Positions 35,374-43,340 of a stretch of 64,000 bases of DNA are shown piece by piece. Origin of the DNA: CAWUKT01 sp041565275. Lineage in GTDB: Bacteria > Bacteroidota > Bacteroidia > J057 > JADKCL01. Both the position numbers and the translations under genes were made by a program. The DNA lies in contig JBFGVE010000001.1 of assembly GCA_041565275.1 (NCBI GenBank), positions 1-64,000 of the forward strand, in the 5' to 3' direction. Each line of letters opens with the position of its first letter. Positions within the stretch are counted from its first letter, which is position 1. A model generated the notes under the pieces. The model did not search any database. It saw nothing but the letters and a program-made list of their open reading frames with translations, and was not told where the DNA came from.

Positions 35374-36468
35374 CTAACCCACTGATTTGATCCATCCCCC
35401 TCCCAGAACATCATTTTCTTCATAGAAAACAGCACTCTGACCTGGAGCAATAGCCTTTACTGGCTCATGAAAGATGACATCTACCTGGTTTTCATCCACC
35501 GTGTGAATGGTACTCATATTGCCACTATCTTTGTATCTTACCTTAGTTAAAGACTGAATATTAGGTGACAACTTAGGATATTTCACTAAATTCACTCCTC
35601 GGACCCGCATCTTTCGATCCAATAGTTCATCCTCCTTGCCGATTTGAACGGTATTATTCACTGAGTCAATTTTTGTTACATAGTAGGGTTCCCCCATGGG
35701 GATAATTCCCTTACGCTGCCCGACAGTGTAATACGGATAACCTTTGTGCTGGCCAACAACGGTACCATCTGCAAGCACAAAATTACCGTTGGCAACGCTT
35801 TCTTCTAAACCCTCTACGCGACGGTTCAGGAAACCGTGGTAATCATTGTCCGGAATGAAACAGATCTCATAAGACTCAGGTTTCTTGACCAAGTTATCAT
35901 AGCTCATTTCTAGAGCCATCTCTCGAATCTCAGGCTTTTGATATTTTCCCATGGGAAAAATAGTTCGGGCCAGACTGCTTTGCTTCAGTCCCCAAAGAAC
36001 ATAACTCTGATCTTTATTGGAATCGACTCCACGTGAAATGATATGGCGGTCGTTTTCCATGCGCACTTGGGCATAATGACCAGTAGCAATGAATTCGCAG
36101 TCCATCCTATCCGCGCGTCGGAGAAGCGCATCCCATTTGATATGTGTATTGCAGAGTACGCAGGGATTTGGTGTACGACCTGCAAGGTATTCTTCCACGA
36201 AATTATCGATAACAAAATCACCAAATTCATCACGAATATCAATGATATAATGGGGAAAACCCACATCAACTGCCACCATGCGGGCATCGTTGATCGAATC
36301 AAGGCTACAGCAACCTGTTTCCTTTTTACTGCCTCCGGAATTGGCATAATCCCAGGTTTTCATTGTTAAACCGACCACTTCGTATCCCTGCTCATGCAGC
36401 AGTACGGCGGTAACTGTACTGTCAAGTCCTCCACTCATTGCGACTAACACCCGCCCATGCTTACTCAT
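35374..36468 (-). CDS. mnmA: tRNA 2-thiouridylase
   Basis: MnmA thiolates U34 of Lys, Glu and Gln tRNAs. The 364-residue protein shows the PP-loop VAMSGGLDSTVTAVLL (residues about 8-23), a nearby GCCSLDSINDARMVA, the first catalytic Cys in NPCVLCNTHIKWD near 100, GHYAQV, KDQSYVLWGL and the second Cys in SYEICFIPDNDY near 197. The C-terminal part contains GQRKGIIPMGEPYYV and the final beta-barrel. It lies 42 bases downstream of the GWxTD gene on the same strand and is probably co-transcribed. Confidence 0.96.
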   Translation of the reverse strand: MSKHGRVLVAMSGGLDSTVTAVLLHEQGYEVVGLTMKTWDYANSGGSKKETGCCSLDSINDARMVAVDVGFPHYIIDIRDEFGDFVIDNFVEEYLAGRTPNPCVLCNTHIKWDALLRRADRMDCEFIATGHYAQVRMENDRHIISRGVDSNKDQSYVLWGLKQSSLARTIFPMGKYQKPEIREMALEMSYDNLVKKPESYEICFIPDNDYHGFLNRRVEGLEESVANGNFVLADGTVVGQHKGYPYYTVGQRKGIIPMGEPYYVTKIDSVNNTVQIGKEDELLDRKMRVRGVNLVKYPKLSPNIQSLTKVRYKDSGNMSTIHTVDENQVDVIFHEPVKAIAPGQSAVFYEENDVLGGGWIKSVG

Positions 36469-36510
36469 ATTAAACCACTTTTTCTGCGAAGATAAATAAT
36501 ATGGGATTGA

Positions 36511-37962
36511 TTAGCGGCCCTGTCCGTTACTATAATCATCAAACAGTTTGTTGTTGTCAAAGTTGCCTTGCGTGACAGTCCGAACAACTTCGTACTGCCA
36601 GCGGGGATTGCTAATCTCACCGAGAAGATTAGAATGCAGAAGCATGTATTCATCAACTGCTAAATTGGGATTGTAAAAAACGAACATCACATTGGATTGG
36701 GTCTTGATCTTGTCGTAACGCCATACCTCATAAGGATAATTGGTGTTACTGCTGGGGAAGCGTTCGATATCATTAGGAGGACCATTTACTAAAAAGATCC
36801 GTCCACGGTCAGTGCGCCATCCTTCGAGGTGTGCAGCTTTGAAGTGATCGTTGCCGTATTCAATTCGATTCTTGTGTGCTATAAATGGCTTGCCCGGACT
36901 GTCAGAGGATGACTTTCTTCGCCTGGCCCAAAAGTTCACGAAGAAGTTTTTCTTTTGGTCAATTGTACTCAAGGATTTAGCAAACTCTGCTTCCGTAGGG
37001 GTCGAAATAAGATAGAGGGTATTCAAATAATAATCCAACTCTTCATCGTCCAGGTTGAATACTTCATCGTAGGGGGTTTCGGTAACGGAGACCGGGGTCT
37101 TCACCCGGGAATTTGAGAGGAAAAACTTCTTTTTTCCCTTCGCAATCGGCTTTTGCTGTTTATTGAAAAGCTCAATTTGGAGGTAGTAGCTCTGAGACGG
37201 GAGATTACTGATGTCAAATCCTCCCTGGATCAAAGACAGGGGCCCGACCGCTTGCCGTGTAATCTTTTGAGCCCCGGGAAGCTTTGACTCTGAATTGGCC
37301 ATGGTAAGGTAGGTATTGACGAAGAAAACATCTTCTGACTCACGGTCAGTATGATAAGCTTCCAGATAATAATTCAACGAATCGGCATTGATGTAAGTAC
37401 CATTGGTGACCAGAGGGAGGATCTCGTAGCCATGTTTGTGGTGTCCCTGCCCTACCTCAGATTTCCTAAAGGACTGTATAAACTCGATTCCACTTAGACT
37501 GCAAAAGTTTTGAGACTGAGTTTCCAGTTCAAATTCACGGACAAACTTGTGCAGTTTTGCGTCTGGCAGGTTTTTGTCTTTCAGGTGACCAGTAAAAACA
37601 TATCTTCCGGGCTCAAGGCTAATCCGTCGGATGTCCATGGTTCCAAATTTTTTTTCACTAGTGGAAGTATCGGAAATTGTCTCACTTGCTAGTACATAGC
37701 TCCTTTCGTACACCAAGATGCCATTTTGGTCATTGACCAGAAGTTGGACTTCCACCTCGCCCGAGTAACTACCTGGCCCCTTCAATTCCAGAAGCATACT
37801 CTTGGTCTCAATATCCAAATAAAACTCTACATAGGGTTTCCCCTCCTGATCATAGAAGGGACACATATCTACATAGTACATAAGCTCCTGAGCAGGCAAA
37901 AATGTCCAACAGAATGTAAAAAGGAAACCTATGAGGTGCTTTGAGAGAGTATTCATGCACAT
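36511..37962 (-). CDS. GWxTD domain-containing secreted protein
   Basis: A 483-residue exported protein of the Bacteroidota GWxTD family. The N-terminus has a signal segment (LIGFLFTFCWTFLPAQE). The middle contains beta-sandwich-like regions (residues about 30-280) with GGFDISNLPSQSYYLQIELF. The C-terminal about 150 residues carry the namesake GWRTDRGRIFLVNGPPNDIERFP, followed by YEVWRYDKI and VMFVFYNPN. Homologues are often periplasmic or lipoproteins of unknown function found throughout the phylum. The start may be 37962 or 37956 (two Met codons). It precedes mnmA by 42 bases. Confidence 0.88.
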   Translation of the reverse strand: MCMNTLSKHLIGFLFTFCWTFLPAQELMYYVDMCPFYDQEGKPYVEFYLDIETKSMLLELKGPGSYSGEVEVQLLVNDQNGILVYERSYVLASETISDTSTSEKKFGTMDIRRISLEPGRYVFTGHLKDKNLPDAKLHKFVREFELETQSQNFCSLSGIEFIQSFRKSEVGQGHHKHGYEILPLVTNGTYINADSLNYYLEAYHTDRESEDVFFVNTYLTMANSESKLPGAQKITRQAVGPLSLIQGGFDISNLPSQSYYLQIELFNKQQKPIAKGKKKFFLSNSRVKTPVSVTETPYDEVFNLDDEELDYYLNTLYLISTPTEAEFAKSLSTIDQKKNFFVNFWARRRKSSSDSPGKPFIAHKNRIEYGNDHFKAAHLEGWRTDRGRIFLVNGPPNDIERFPSSNTNYPYEVWRYDKIKTQSNVMFVFYNPNLAVDEYMLLHSNLLGEISNPRWQYEVVRTVTQGNFDNNKLFDDYSNGQGR

Positions 37963-38098
37963 AGTCTAAAGATTTAACCCGGATTTCCGGAAGCGATATG
38001 CACCTAATTACAGTCGCTTGGGGAACAATAACACGATTAATAAAATAAACTTAACATAAAGGTACAGAAATCCAGAGAGTTTTGATGGTCGATCAAGT
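37963..38098. other. AT-rich gap upstream of the GWxTD gene
   Basis: The gap between the GWxTD gene start and the decayed ORF at 38.1 kb is AT-rich and holds no gene. No full TTG-N19/20-TAnnTTTG pair was seen for the GWxTD gene. Confidence 0.4.
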
Positions 38099-38369
38099 CT
38101 ACAGATAACACGATTCCAGGAAATAGCGCCTGACAACACACGTTATATCGACTGCGGTTTTAAGATCGGGAAAGTCTTGATAGTACTCAGCATTGAGCTT
38201 TCCGAACAGAATAGGTGTTACTATCAATGGATAGAGCTTCACTGACAAGGGACAAAGCGAGCACTTCCAGGTTAGAAAACATGGCTTCCGGGCCCAGACG
38301 GACATAGTTTCCTTGTTCATTGACTTGATCTTTCAGCATTTCTTTTTCAGAGCGAGACACTAGAAACAA
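38099..38369 (-). pseudogene. Short frameshifted ORF of unknown family
   Basis: Two overlapping minus-strand frames look like one broken gene of about 80-90 residues. The first (from ATG 38339, or TTG 38369) reads LKDQVNEQGNYVRLGPEA...LALSLVSEALSIDSNTY and then hits a stop in the other frame's territory; the second continues LFGKLNAEYYQDFPDLKTAVDITCVV and ends at 38099. The join falls near 38200-38215 (a TTCTGTTCGG stretch). The composition of the joined peptide is protein-like (helical, balanced), unlike the out-of-frame parts. I do not recognise the family. It is divergent from the VxQLK-repeat gene at 38463 and may be functionally linked to it. Confidence 0.45.
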
Positions 38370-38462
38370 TATCTTAATTTGCTAATTGCCTATAAAATTG
38401 TTTTGTACATTTTCCCGTTTTGAGAACCTCAATACGGTAGTTCACTCAAATTAATTTAAGTT

Positions 38463-38761
38463 ATGGTACACTCAAAAGTAAGTTCCTCAGAAAAGTCTCA
38501 ACATGCTCCTGCTCCCTCAGGCCCCGCCCAATTCGAATCCACCGGCAGCGTAGCAAGTGGCAGTCCGAGGGTAGCGCAGCTCAAAGCTCTTCAGGAAGCC
38601 GCCAACAACAGTCCACAGGTTACTCAACTCAAAAAGTTGCAGGCTGTGCTGTCAATGGAAGATCGGAGGTCACTCAGTTGAAGGAAGATCCTGCGATGCA
38701 ATTGTTCGCGGCGGGCTTGGCAGAAGGCGATCCAAAAAAACGCAAAAAGCAAGGAGCCTGA
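38463..38761 (+). pseudogene. Short VxQLKxLQ-repeat gene with a one-base frameshift
   Basis: The frame from ATG 38463 encodes a Ser/Pro/Gln-rich lead and then SPRVAQLKALQEAANN and SPQVTQLKKLQ. Near 38646-38650 the coherent peptide changes frame: the neighbouring frame continues AVNGRSEVTQLKEDPAMQLF to a TGA at 38759-38761. One missing base restores three tandem copies of a 16-residue unit, about 99 residues in total, ending in a basic tail (KKRKKQG). The unit strongly resembles the ADNSPQVxQLK-type repeats at the disordered N-termini of DUF4157-containing proteins linked to extracellular contractile injection systems; that link is from memory. No DUF4157 domain follows. A strong terminator lies 44 bases downstream. 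Confidence 0.6.
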
Positions 38762-38804
38762 AAGCCCTATTTAGTTTCTTGGATCTTTCAGGATAGAATA
38801 AATC

Positions 38805-38857
38805 AAAACCGCAGTACAACTAATTAATGGTGGCTCTGCGGTTTTAATTTTTTTTTC
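38805..38857 (+). terminator. Rho-independent terminator
   Basis: A perfect 10-base stem, AAAACCGCAG (38805-38814) with CTGCGGTTTT (38836-38845), a 21-base loop, then AA and a run of nine or more T. It follows the repeat gene's stop by 44 bases and is one of the clearest hairpins in the window. Confidence 0.8.
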
Positions 38858-38866
38858 CTCACTCCG

Positions 38867-39118
38867 TCACCGCCCATTCGGCCCTCTTACTTTGGTTCCA
38901 TAAGTATATGGATTTGTTAATCCTCCTGTTTTTAACAAATCTCCCTTCTTCACATAGATCAACACTTCGAACTGGATACATTGAGAAAAGAACCTTCGTA
39001 CCTGAAGTATTCTTGCATCGCTGGAGAGGTCGCGGTCGTCATCTTCAGTGGAGATGAAGCACGCAGTGATGAGACCTCCCAAAGCAGATGAACCTTGAAG
39101 GCCGTTCATATTTAACAA
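38867..39118 (-). CDS. Possible small ORF, doubtful
   Basis: An 83-residue open frame (N-terminus MLNMNGLQGSSALGGLITA, C-terminus PYTYGTKVRGPNGR) whose stop lies ten bases from the terminator of the convergent repeat gene. Placement is sensible and the composition is protein-like, with an Asp-rich STEDDDRDLSSD and Phe/Val-rich middle. I recognise no family, no signal peptide and no clear promoter. It could be a real small gene of this island or random reading frame in decayed DNA. Confidence 0.3.
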   Translation of the reverse strand: MLNMNGLQGSSALGGLITACFISTEDDDRDLSSDARILQVRRFFSQCIQFEVLIYVKKGDLLKTGGLTNPYTYGTKVRGPNGR

Positions 39119-39199
39119 CCTGTGGTAAAGCGGATGGCATTCAGAATTTCTATCTCCAGCCCCAAAACAAACAACTTCGCCTTTTGCATGTGTTATTGA

Positions 39200-39521
39200 T
39201 CAATCCGTGTATAAGCCTGACCCCTCCAGCCAGTGGATAAAGACATAAATGCATTTAGCGGTTTTGTTTCTCGATTCCACATATTGGCTCAACAACAATT
39301 TGTTGCCGCTCGCCCAGGCACTGACCATATGAATTGCTGCTTTTCCATCTCCCCGATCAAAGCTGCCTCGAAGCCTTTTCCCATCAAAAGAGACCAATTC
39401 CAGGGAAGTGATCCCGCATATCTGGTTCGTCTAGTCAACAAATTTCCTCATAGCCGAACTATTCAATGTCCACAAAGGTCTCGGCCCCGGCTACTACTGC
39501 GGCAATTGAAAAACCAATAAT
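39200..39521 (-). mobile_element. ISAs1-family transposase remnant
   Basis: Two minus-strand blocks match ISAs1-family (H-repeat-associated) transposases in the correct order. Around 39521-39400 in one frame: SIAAVVAGAETFVDIE and, after internal stops, a decayed copy of the GIPSHDTF region. Then from about 39397, in another frame: VSFDGKRLRGSFDRGDGKAAIHMVSAWAS, the core D-G-K-x-x-R-G-S segment with the catalytic Asp. The segment between them is shortened and the rest of the ORF (after NKLLLSQ) is out of frame. Internal deletion, frameshifts and stops mean the element is dead; no terminal inverted repeats were found. Confidence 0.75.
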
Positions 39522-39634
39522 AGAACCCGAAGCATATTTTTTGTATCAGCAGATTAATTCATACTACGGGTGATAAAACTGTAAATTTGGCTGTAAAGCA
39601 CGTGTAAAAAAGGTGGGGACGCTAATTTAAAACT

Positions 39635-39859
39635 ATGATTGACATCATTCGCCGTAGATGGATGCTCTTCCTGCTCGCGTCCCTGACCTTAGGGTTGGCC
39701 CCCTTTACCCCTGAACCCCATATATGGGAAAAAATTCGGTGGATCACTCGTGGAGAATTTCCTATGCAAGCTACCTACGTCTTCGATGTGTTTATACATG
39801 GGGTACCCTGGCTTTTTCTGATCTTCTCTCTTCTCCTAAATCTGAAAAGAAGAAATTAG
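39635..39859 (+). CDS. Small two-segment membrane protein
   Basis: A 74-residue protein with two hydrophobic segments (MLFLLASLTLGLAPF and VFIHGVPWLFLIFSLLLNL) separated by a conserved-looking loop (EPHIWEKIRWITRGEF). I recall similar very short membrane proteins across Bacteroidota (EPHI-W-x-KI-x-W, then FD-x-x-HG-x-PW), sometimes named after transporters without evidence. Function unknown. It is 27 bases before the WbqC-like gene on the same strand. Confidence 0.72.
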   Translation: MIDIIRRRWMLFLLASLTLGLAPFTPEPHIWEKIRWITRGEFPMQATYVFDVFIHGVPWLFLIFSLLLNLKRRN

Positions 39860-39886
39860 ATTCTTTCACCTTAAACTTTGAAGTGA

Positions 39887-40507
39887 ATGAATGTTTTTCC
39901 CATTTACTATTTCCCACCTGTTTCGTGGTTCGCAGCTGCGGCTCAGGAACGGGTGCTATTGCTTGAGACCCAGGAATACTATAAAAAGCAAAATTACTTC
40001 AACCGGATGCGTATCCTGTCTTCCAACAGAGTTTTAACCTTGAGCATTCCAATTCGAAAGGCGAAGGAAAATACAATTATATGCAAGCGGGAAATTTTTT
40101 TCGATGGAAAATGGATGCGTGACCATTGGGTTTCACTCATCAGCGCTTACCGTTCTTCCCCTTATTTCGAATTCTACGAAGATTATTTTGAGCCTTTCTT
40201 CAAAGAGAAAAGGACATCACTGGTAGACCATAACCTGGCCATCATTAAGGTACTCCGGGAGATCCTTCAACTTGACTTTGAAATCCAATTGACGGATTCT
40301 TTTCACAGCTCCGGCCACTACCAGACCGATTACCGTAGGGCATTCAATTCAAAGGGACCTACTCAAGCTGATTGGTTTACTTCCAGTCCCTACCTTCACG
40401 TATTTGGGGATACCTTTCACCCCGATCTTTCTGTCTTGGACTTGCTATTTAATCTGGGTCCTGCCAGCAGCGTGTATCTGAATAACTCCTTTAAGGGGAT
40501 AAGCTAA
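39887..40507 (+). CDS. WbqC-like family protein
   Basis: A 206-residue cytoplasmic protein of the WbqC-like family: the N-terminal FPIYYFPPVSWFAAAAQ, the basic block QNYFNRMRILSSNRVLTLSIPI (conserved K/Q-N-Y-x-N-R-x-x-I-x-x-x-x-G/R-x-x-L-T-I-P-I), HWVSLISAYRSSPYFEFYEDYFEPFF, and a C-terminal PYLHVFGDTFHPDLSVLDLLFNLGPAS. WbqC relatives occur next to O-antigen genes; activity uncertain. The gene follows the small membrane protein with no gap for a promoter, so both are probably one transcript. Confidence 0.85.
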   Translation: MNVFPIYYFPPVSWFAAAAQERVLLLETQEYYKKQNYFNRMRILSSNRVLTLSIPIRKAKENTIICKREIFFDGKWMRDHWVSLISAYRSSPYFEFYEDYFEPFFKEKRTSLVDHNLAIIKVLREILQLDFEIQLTDSFHSSGHYQTDYRRAFNSKGPTQADWFTSSPYLHVFGDTFHPDLSVLDLLFNLGPASSVYLNNSFKGIS

Positions 40508-40551
40508 TGAACAGTACCTGATGTACTTGAGAAGAATTGAAAACAGTCTAA

Positions 40552-41229
40552 TCATATGGAGATATCAGGAATGTATACGACGGATTCAATCCATTTTTGC
40601 GAGGAGATAAAATCAACAGTAGTATCACGAATTTCAGAATCAACTTCCAATACCAGTTTCGCAGTTTGTTCTTTTCCCTGCCGGTCGACGGTCATAGTTG
40701 CTATGTTGCATGCTTCATGAGAAAGGACAGTTGCCACGAAAGAAATAGAGCCCGGGATATCCTGTGCCGTAATAATCAGCGTATGTCGCTGGGCAGTGAA
40801 GTTACACCTGAAACCATCGATCTCTATAATTGAGACCAAACCACCACCTCGAGAAATTCCGATGATCTCACAAGAAGACCCACCTGAGAAAGCAGCAATC
40901 CTGATTGTATTAGGGTGAAGAGCAGAGGCATTGGTAATAGCCTTGAATTTGTACGTCAAACCTGCCTCCAAAGCAACATCAAATGCTGTTTTTATTCTCT
41001 CGTCATCAGTTTCCATGTTGAGTAGGCCCGCAATTACGGCCCTATCGCTACCATGCCCCTCGAAAGTCCTTGAAAATGAGTTGTAGAATGTGACCACAAC
41101 TGAATCAACGGGTTCTCCAAGTAACTTTCTTGCGACCCGGCCAATGCGGACAACTCCGGCGGTATGAGAACTGGATGGACCTATCATGACAGGACCTATC
41201 ATGTCAAATATACTGGAACGTTGTGACAT
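40552..41229 (-). CDS. sdaAB: L-serine ammonia-lyase, iron-sulfur-dependent, beta subunit
   Basis: A 225-residue protein matching the beta subunit of two-component L-serine dehydratase, which deaminates serine to pyruvate with a [4Fe-4S] cluster on the alpha subunit. Features: IFDMIGPVMIGPSSSHTAG (residues about 7-25, the conserved S-S-S-H-T-A-G), FEGHGSDRAVIAGLLNM near 66, HPNTIRI, GISRGGG near 124 and a C-terminal ACT domain (TLIITAQDIPGSISFVATVLS, residues about 148-222). The alpha subunit gene is not in this window. It is divergent from the sua5-type gene. Confidence 0.88.
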   Translation of the reverse strand: MSQRSSIFDMIGPVMIGPSSSHTAGVVRIGRVARKLLGEPVDSVVVTFYNSFSRTFEGHGSDRAVIAGLLNMETDDERIKTAFDVALEAGLTYKFKAITNASALHPNTIRIAAFSGGSSCEIIGISRGGGLVSIIEIDGFRCNFTAQRHTLIITAQDIPGSISFVATVLSHEACNIATMTVDRQGKEQTAKLVLEVDSEIRDTTVDFISSQKWIESVVYIPDISI

Positions 41230-41347
41230 ACAAACTAAATTACAATAGTTCGGTCATATCTCTAGATAGTCTGTGTAAATTGTCCAAAGTACAGGTTTAA
41301 AAACAGATTTTTTTATTTTTAGCTTATGTCTCAGCATTCAAGTTGGT

Positions 41348-42382
41348 ATGGAAACGAGAGTTCAAAAAGTTGATCCGTCCAATCCAAACCCTGATATCAT
41401 GGAGGACGCAGGGAGTACAATTTGTTCGGGTGGCCTAGTTGCCTTTCCTACGGAAACGGTATATGGGCTGGGAGCAAATGCCTTGGATCCTGATGCTATT
41501 GGGAGGATATTCTATGTAAAAGGTAGGCCTCAGGACAATCCTTTGATTCTTCATCTTTCAGATTTATCGGAGGTTTACCCGTATGTTTCGGAAATTTCTG
41601 ATCTAGCGATCACGCTTATGAAAAGGTTTTGGCCAGGCCCCATGACCCTCGTCCTGCCACGTTCCGAACTGATTCCTTCCATACTTACTGCTGGCCTGAA
41701 CACTGTCGCCATCAGAGTACCAGACCATCGCATCGCCCGTGAGTTGATTCGGTATGCAGGGGTACCGATTGCAGCACCATCCGCCAACATATCTGGTAAG
41801 CCGAGCCCGACTCAAGCATCCCATGTTATACGCGATCTTTCGGGTAAGATTGATCTAGTTATTGATGGAGGAGATACCAACATAGGATTGGAGTCTACGG
41901 TGTTGGATCTAACAGTAGATCCTCCTACTTTACTCCGTCCGGGAGGTATAACCCTAGAGCAACTTCGGGATGTACTGGGTGAGGTCGTGGAGCATCAGGT
42001 AGTGCAGGAAGAATTATCTGAAGTGGTAGAAGCTTTGGCGCCTGGGATGAAGTACAAACATTATTCACCAAAAGCGGATTTGATATTACTCAAAGGTGAT
42101 CAGAAGGCCGTACTTGGGAAAATGATAGGGCTGGCAGCGGAACTAAAAAATGAAGGGAAACGTGTGGGGGTGATCACTATTGACAGGAAGCCTGTCCCTG
42201 GAATAGAGGTCCAGAAAGTTGCAGGTAAATCCATATCTGAGATGGCCCATAATCTGTTTCGTATACTAAGGGAGTTTGACGAATTACCCATAGATGTAAT
42301 CCTTGTAGAAGGAGTTTCAAGTACAGGTCTGGGGTTGGCTGTAATGAACCGTCTTATGAAAGCATGCCTAAAGATATTTTAA
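41348..42382 (+). CDS. L-threonylcarbamoyladenylate synthase (Sua5/TsaC type)
   Basis: Makes threonylcarbamoyl-AMP, the activated precursor of t6A37 in tRNA. The 344-residue protein has the YrdC fold with GLVAFPTETVYGLGANALD (residues about 29-47), KGRPQDNPLILHLSDL near 59, WPGPMTLVLP, TVAIRVPDHRIARELI and APSANISGKPSPTQASHVI near 139, then ESTVLDLTVDPPTLLRPGGI. After about residue 225 comes the Sua5-specific C-terminal domain (APGMKYKHYSPKADLILL), so it is the long Sua5 form rather than short TsaC. The start at 41348 matches the family. Confidence 0.93.
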   Translation: METRVQKVDPSNPNPDIMEDAGSTICSGGLVAFPTETVYGLGANALDPDAIGRIFYVKGRPQDNPLILHLSDLSEVYPYVSEISDLAITLMKRFWPGPMTLVLPRSELIPSILTAGLNTVAIRVPDHRIARELIRYAGVPIAAPSANISGKPSPTQASHVIRDLSGKIDLVIDGGDTNIGLESTVLDLTVDPPTLLRPGGITLEQLRDVLGEVVEHQVVQEELSEVVEALAPGMKYKHYSPKADLILLKGDQKAVLGKMIGLAAELKNEGKRVGVITIDRKPVPGIEVQKVAGKSISEMAHNLFRILREFDELPIDVILVEGVSSTGLGLAVMNRLMKACLKIF

Positions 42383-42566
42383 AATTTTGCCGTTTGTTAC
42401 CATCTATCTTGGAAAACCCCTAATAATCTAATAATTAATATGTAAAATCCATCCTAAACCATTCGGGTCTGTCTGAACCAAAAATGAGGCACCTCGGTCG
42501 AATTGGATTTTCATTTGTGAAAAGGCCCGTGATGTATTAAATAGCCAAGCTAAAACAGAAAATAGT

Positions 42567-43235
42567 ATGGAAGCAACACCCGAATCTTTATTGAAAGAAG
42601 CTGCGTTTGTATTTCAACGTAGCGGTCGCAATTTGTCATCAGCCCTGGTTTACGCTGAAGTGGCTAGACACATTGAAAATGATCCAGCCATTTATACTGG
42701 CATGGGGGCTGCATTGGCAAAATCATTCGAAGGTGAAGATGAACTCCTTTTTTACACTTGGGCAACAAAAGCCTTGAAAAGGGGCTTGCTGCTGGGACAA
42801 GGGACCATGTTTGAAAGCCCTTGCGTAAACTGGTTGGAGATAATCAAAAAAGAAATCGATGTTGTTCAACCAGACCCTATGGAAACATCAGACTTGAATG
42901 GTTTAGTAGATTTCCTTGATGACAAAGGGATTAACTTGGTATCTGACTTGGACCGACTAGCTGAAGAAGACCTGACTGCAACAGTCATGGCTTTGATTGG
43001 AATGCCAAGAGATAGATTTATGAAAGTAGCCCTGGCAGCAATATCCGGCCATTTTGGAGAAAAAATTCAGCGCATGGGATTGCTTAACATCCATAGATTT
43101 AGAGATACACCCACTATTCGGGAAACTTTGGCAAAGGTCGCACTAGAGTTTGATTCTTACGCACTTCAACCCGAGTTGGGAAATTCCATGAAAGCCATAG
43201 ACCCTAAATGGGCGGCACAATTTAAGATGGATTGA
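42567..43235 (+). CDS. Hypothetical cytoplasmic helical protein
   Basis: A 222-residue protein with no signal peptide or membrane segment. It is mainly helical; the first about 100 residues resemble degenerate TPR-like hairpins (LLKEAAFVFQRSGRNLSSALVYAEVARHIENDP; FYTWATKALKRGLLLG), followed by an acidic linker (EIDVVQPDPMETSDLNG) and a second helical region (LMALIGMPRDRFMKVALAAISGHF). No family recognised. It is followed after about 100 bases by the S41 protease gene on the same strand, which may be its operon partner. Confidence 0.6.
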   Translation: MEATPESLLKEAAFVFQRSGRNLSSALVYAEVARHIENDPAIYTGMGAALAKSFEGEDELLFYTWATKALKRGLLLGQGTMFESPCVNWLEIIKKEIDVVQPDPMETSDLNGLVDFLDDKGINLVSDLDRLAEEDLTATVMALIGMPRDRFMKVALAAISGHFGEKIQRMGLLNIHRFRDTPTIRETLAKVALEFDSYALQPELGNSMKAIDPKWAAQFKMD

Positions 43236-43340
43236 TCTTGAATTTAATACAGTCTTTGGAAGAGCTTGTTTTTCTATATTCTAGGAAGACAATCTTTTCT
43301 TCTTAAATGCGTATTAGGAGATAAAATAGAGCAAAATCAA

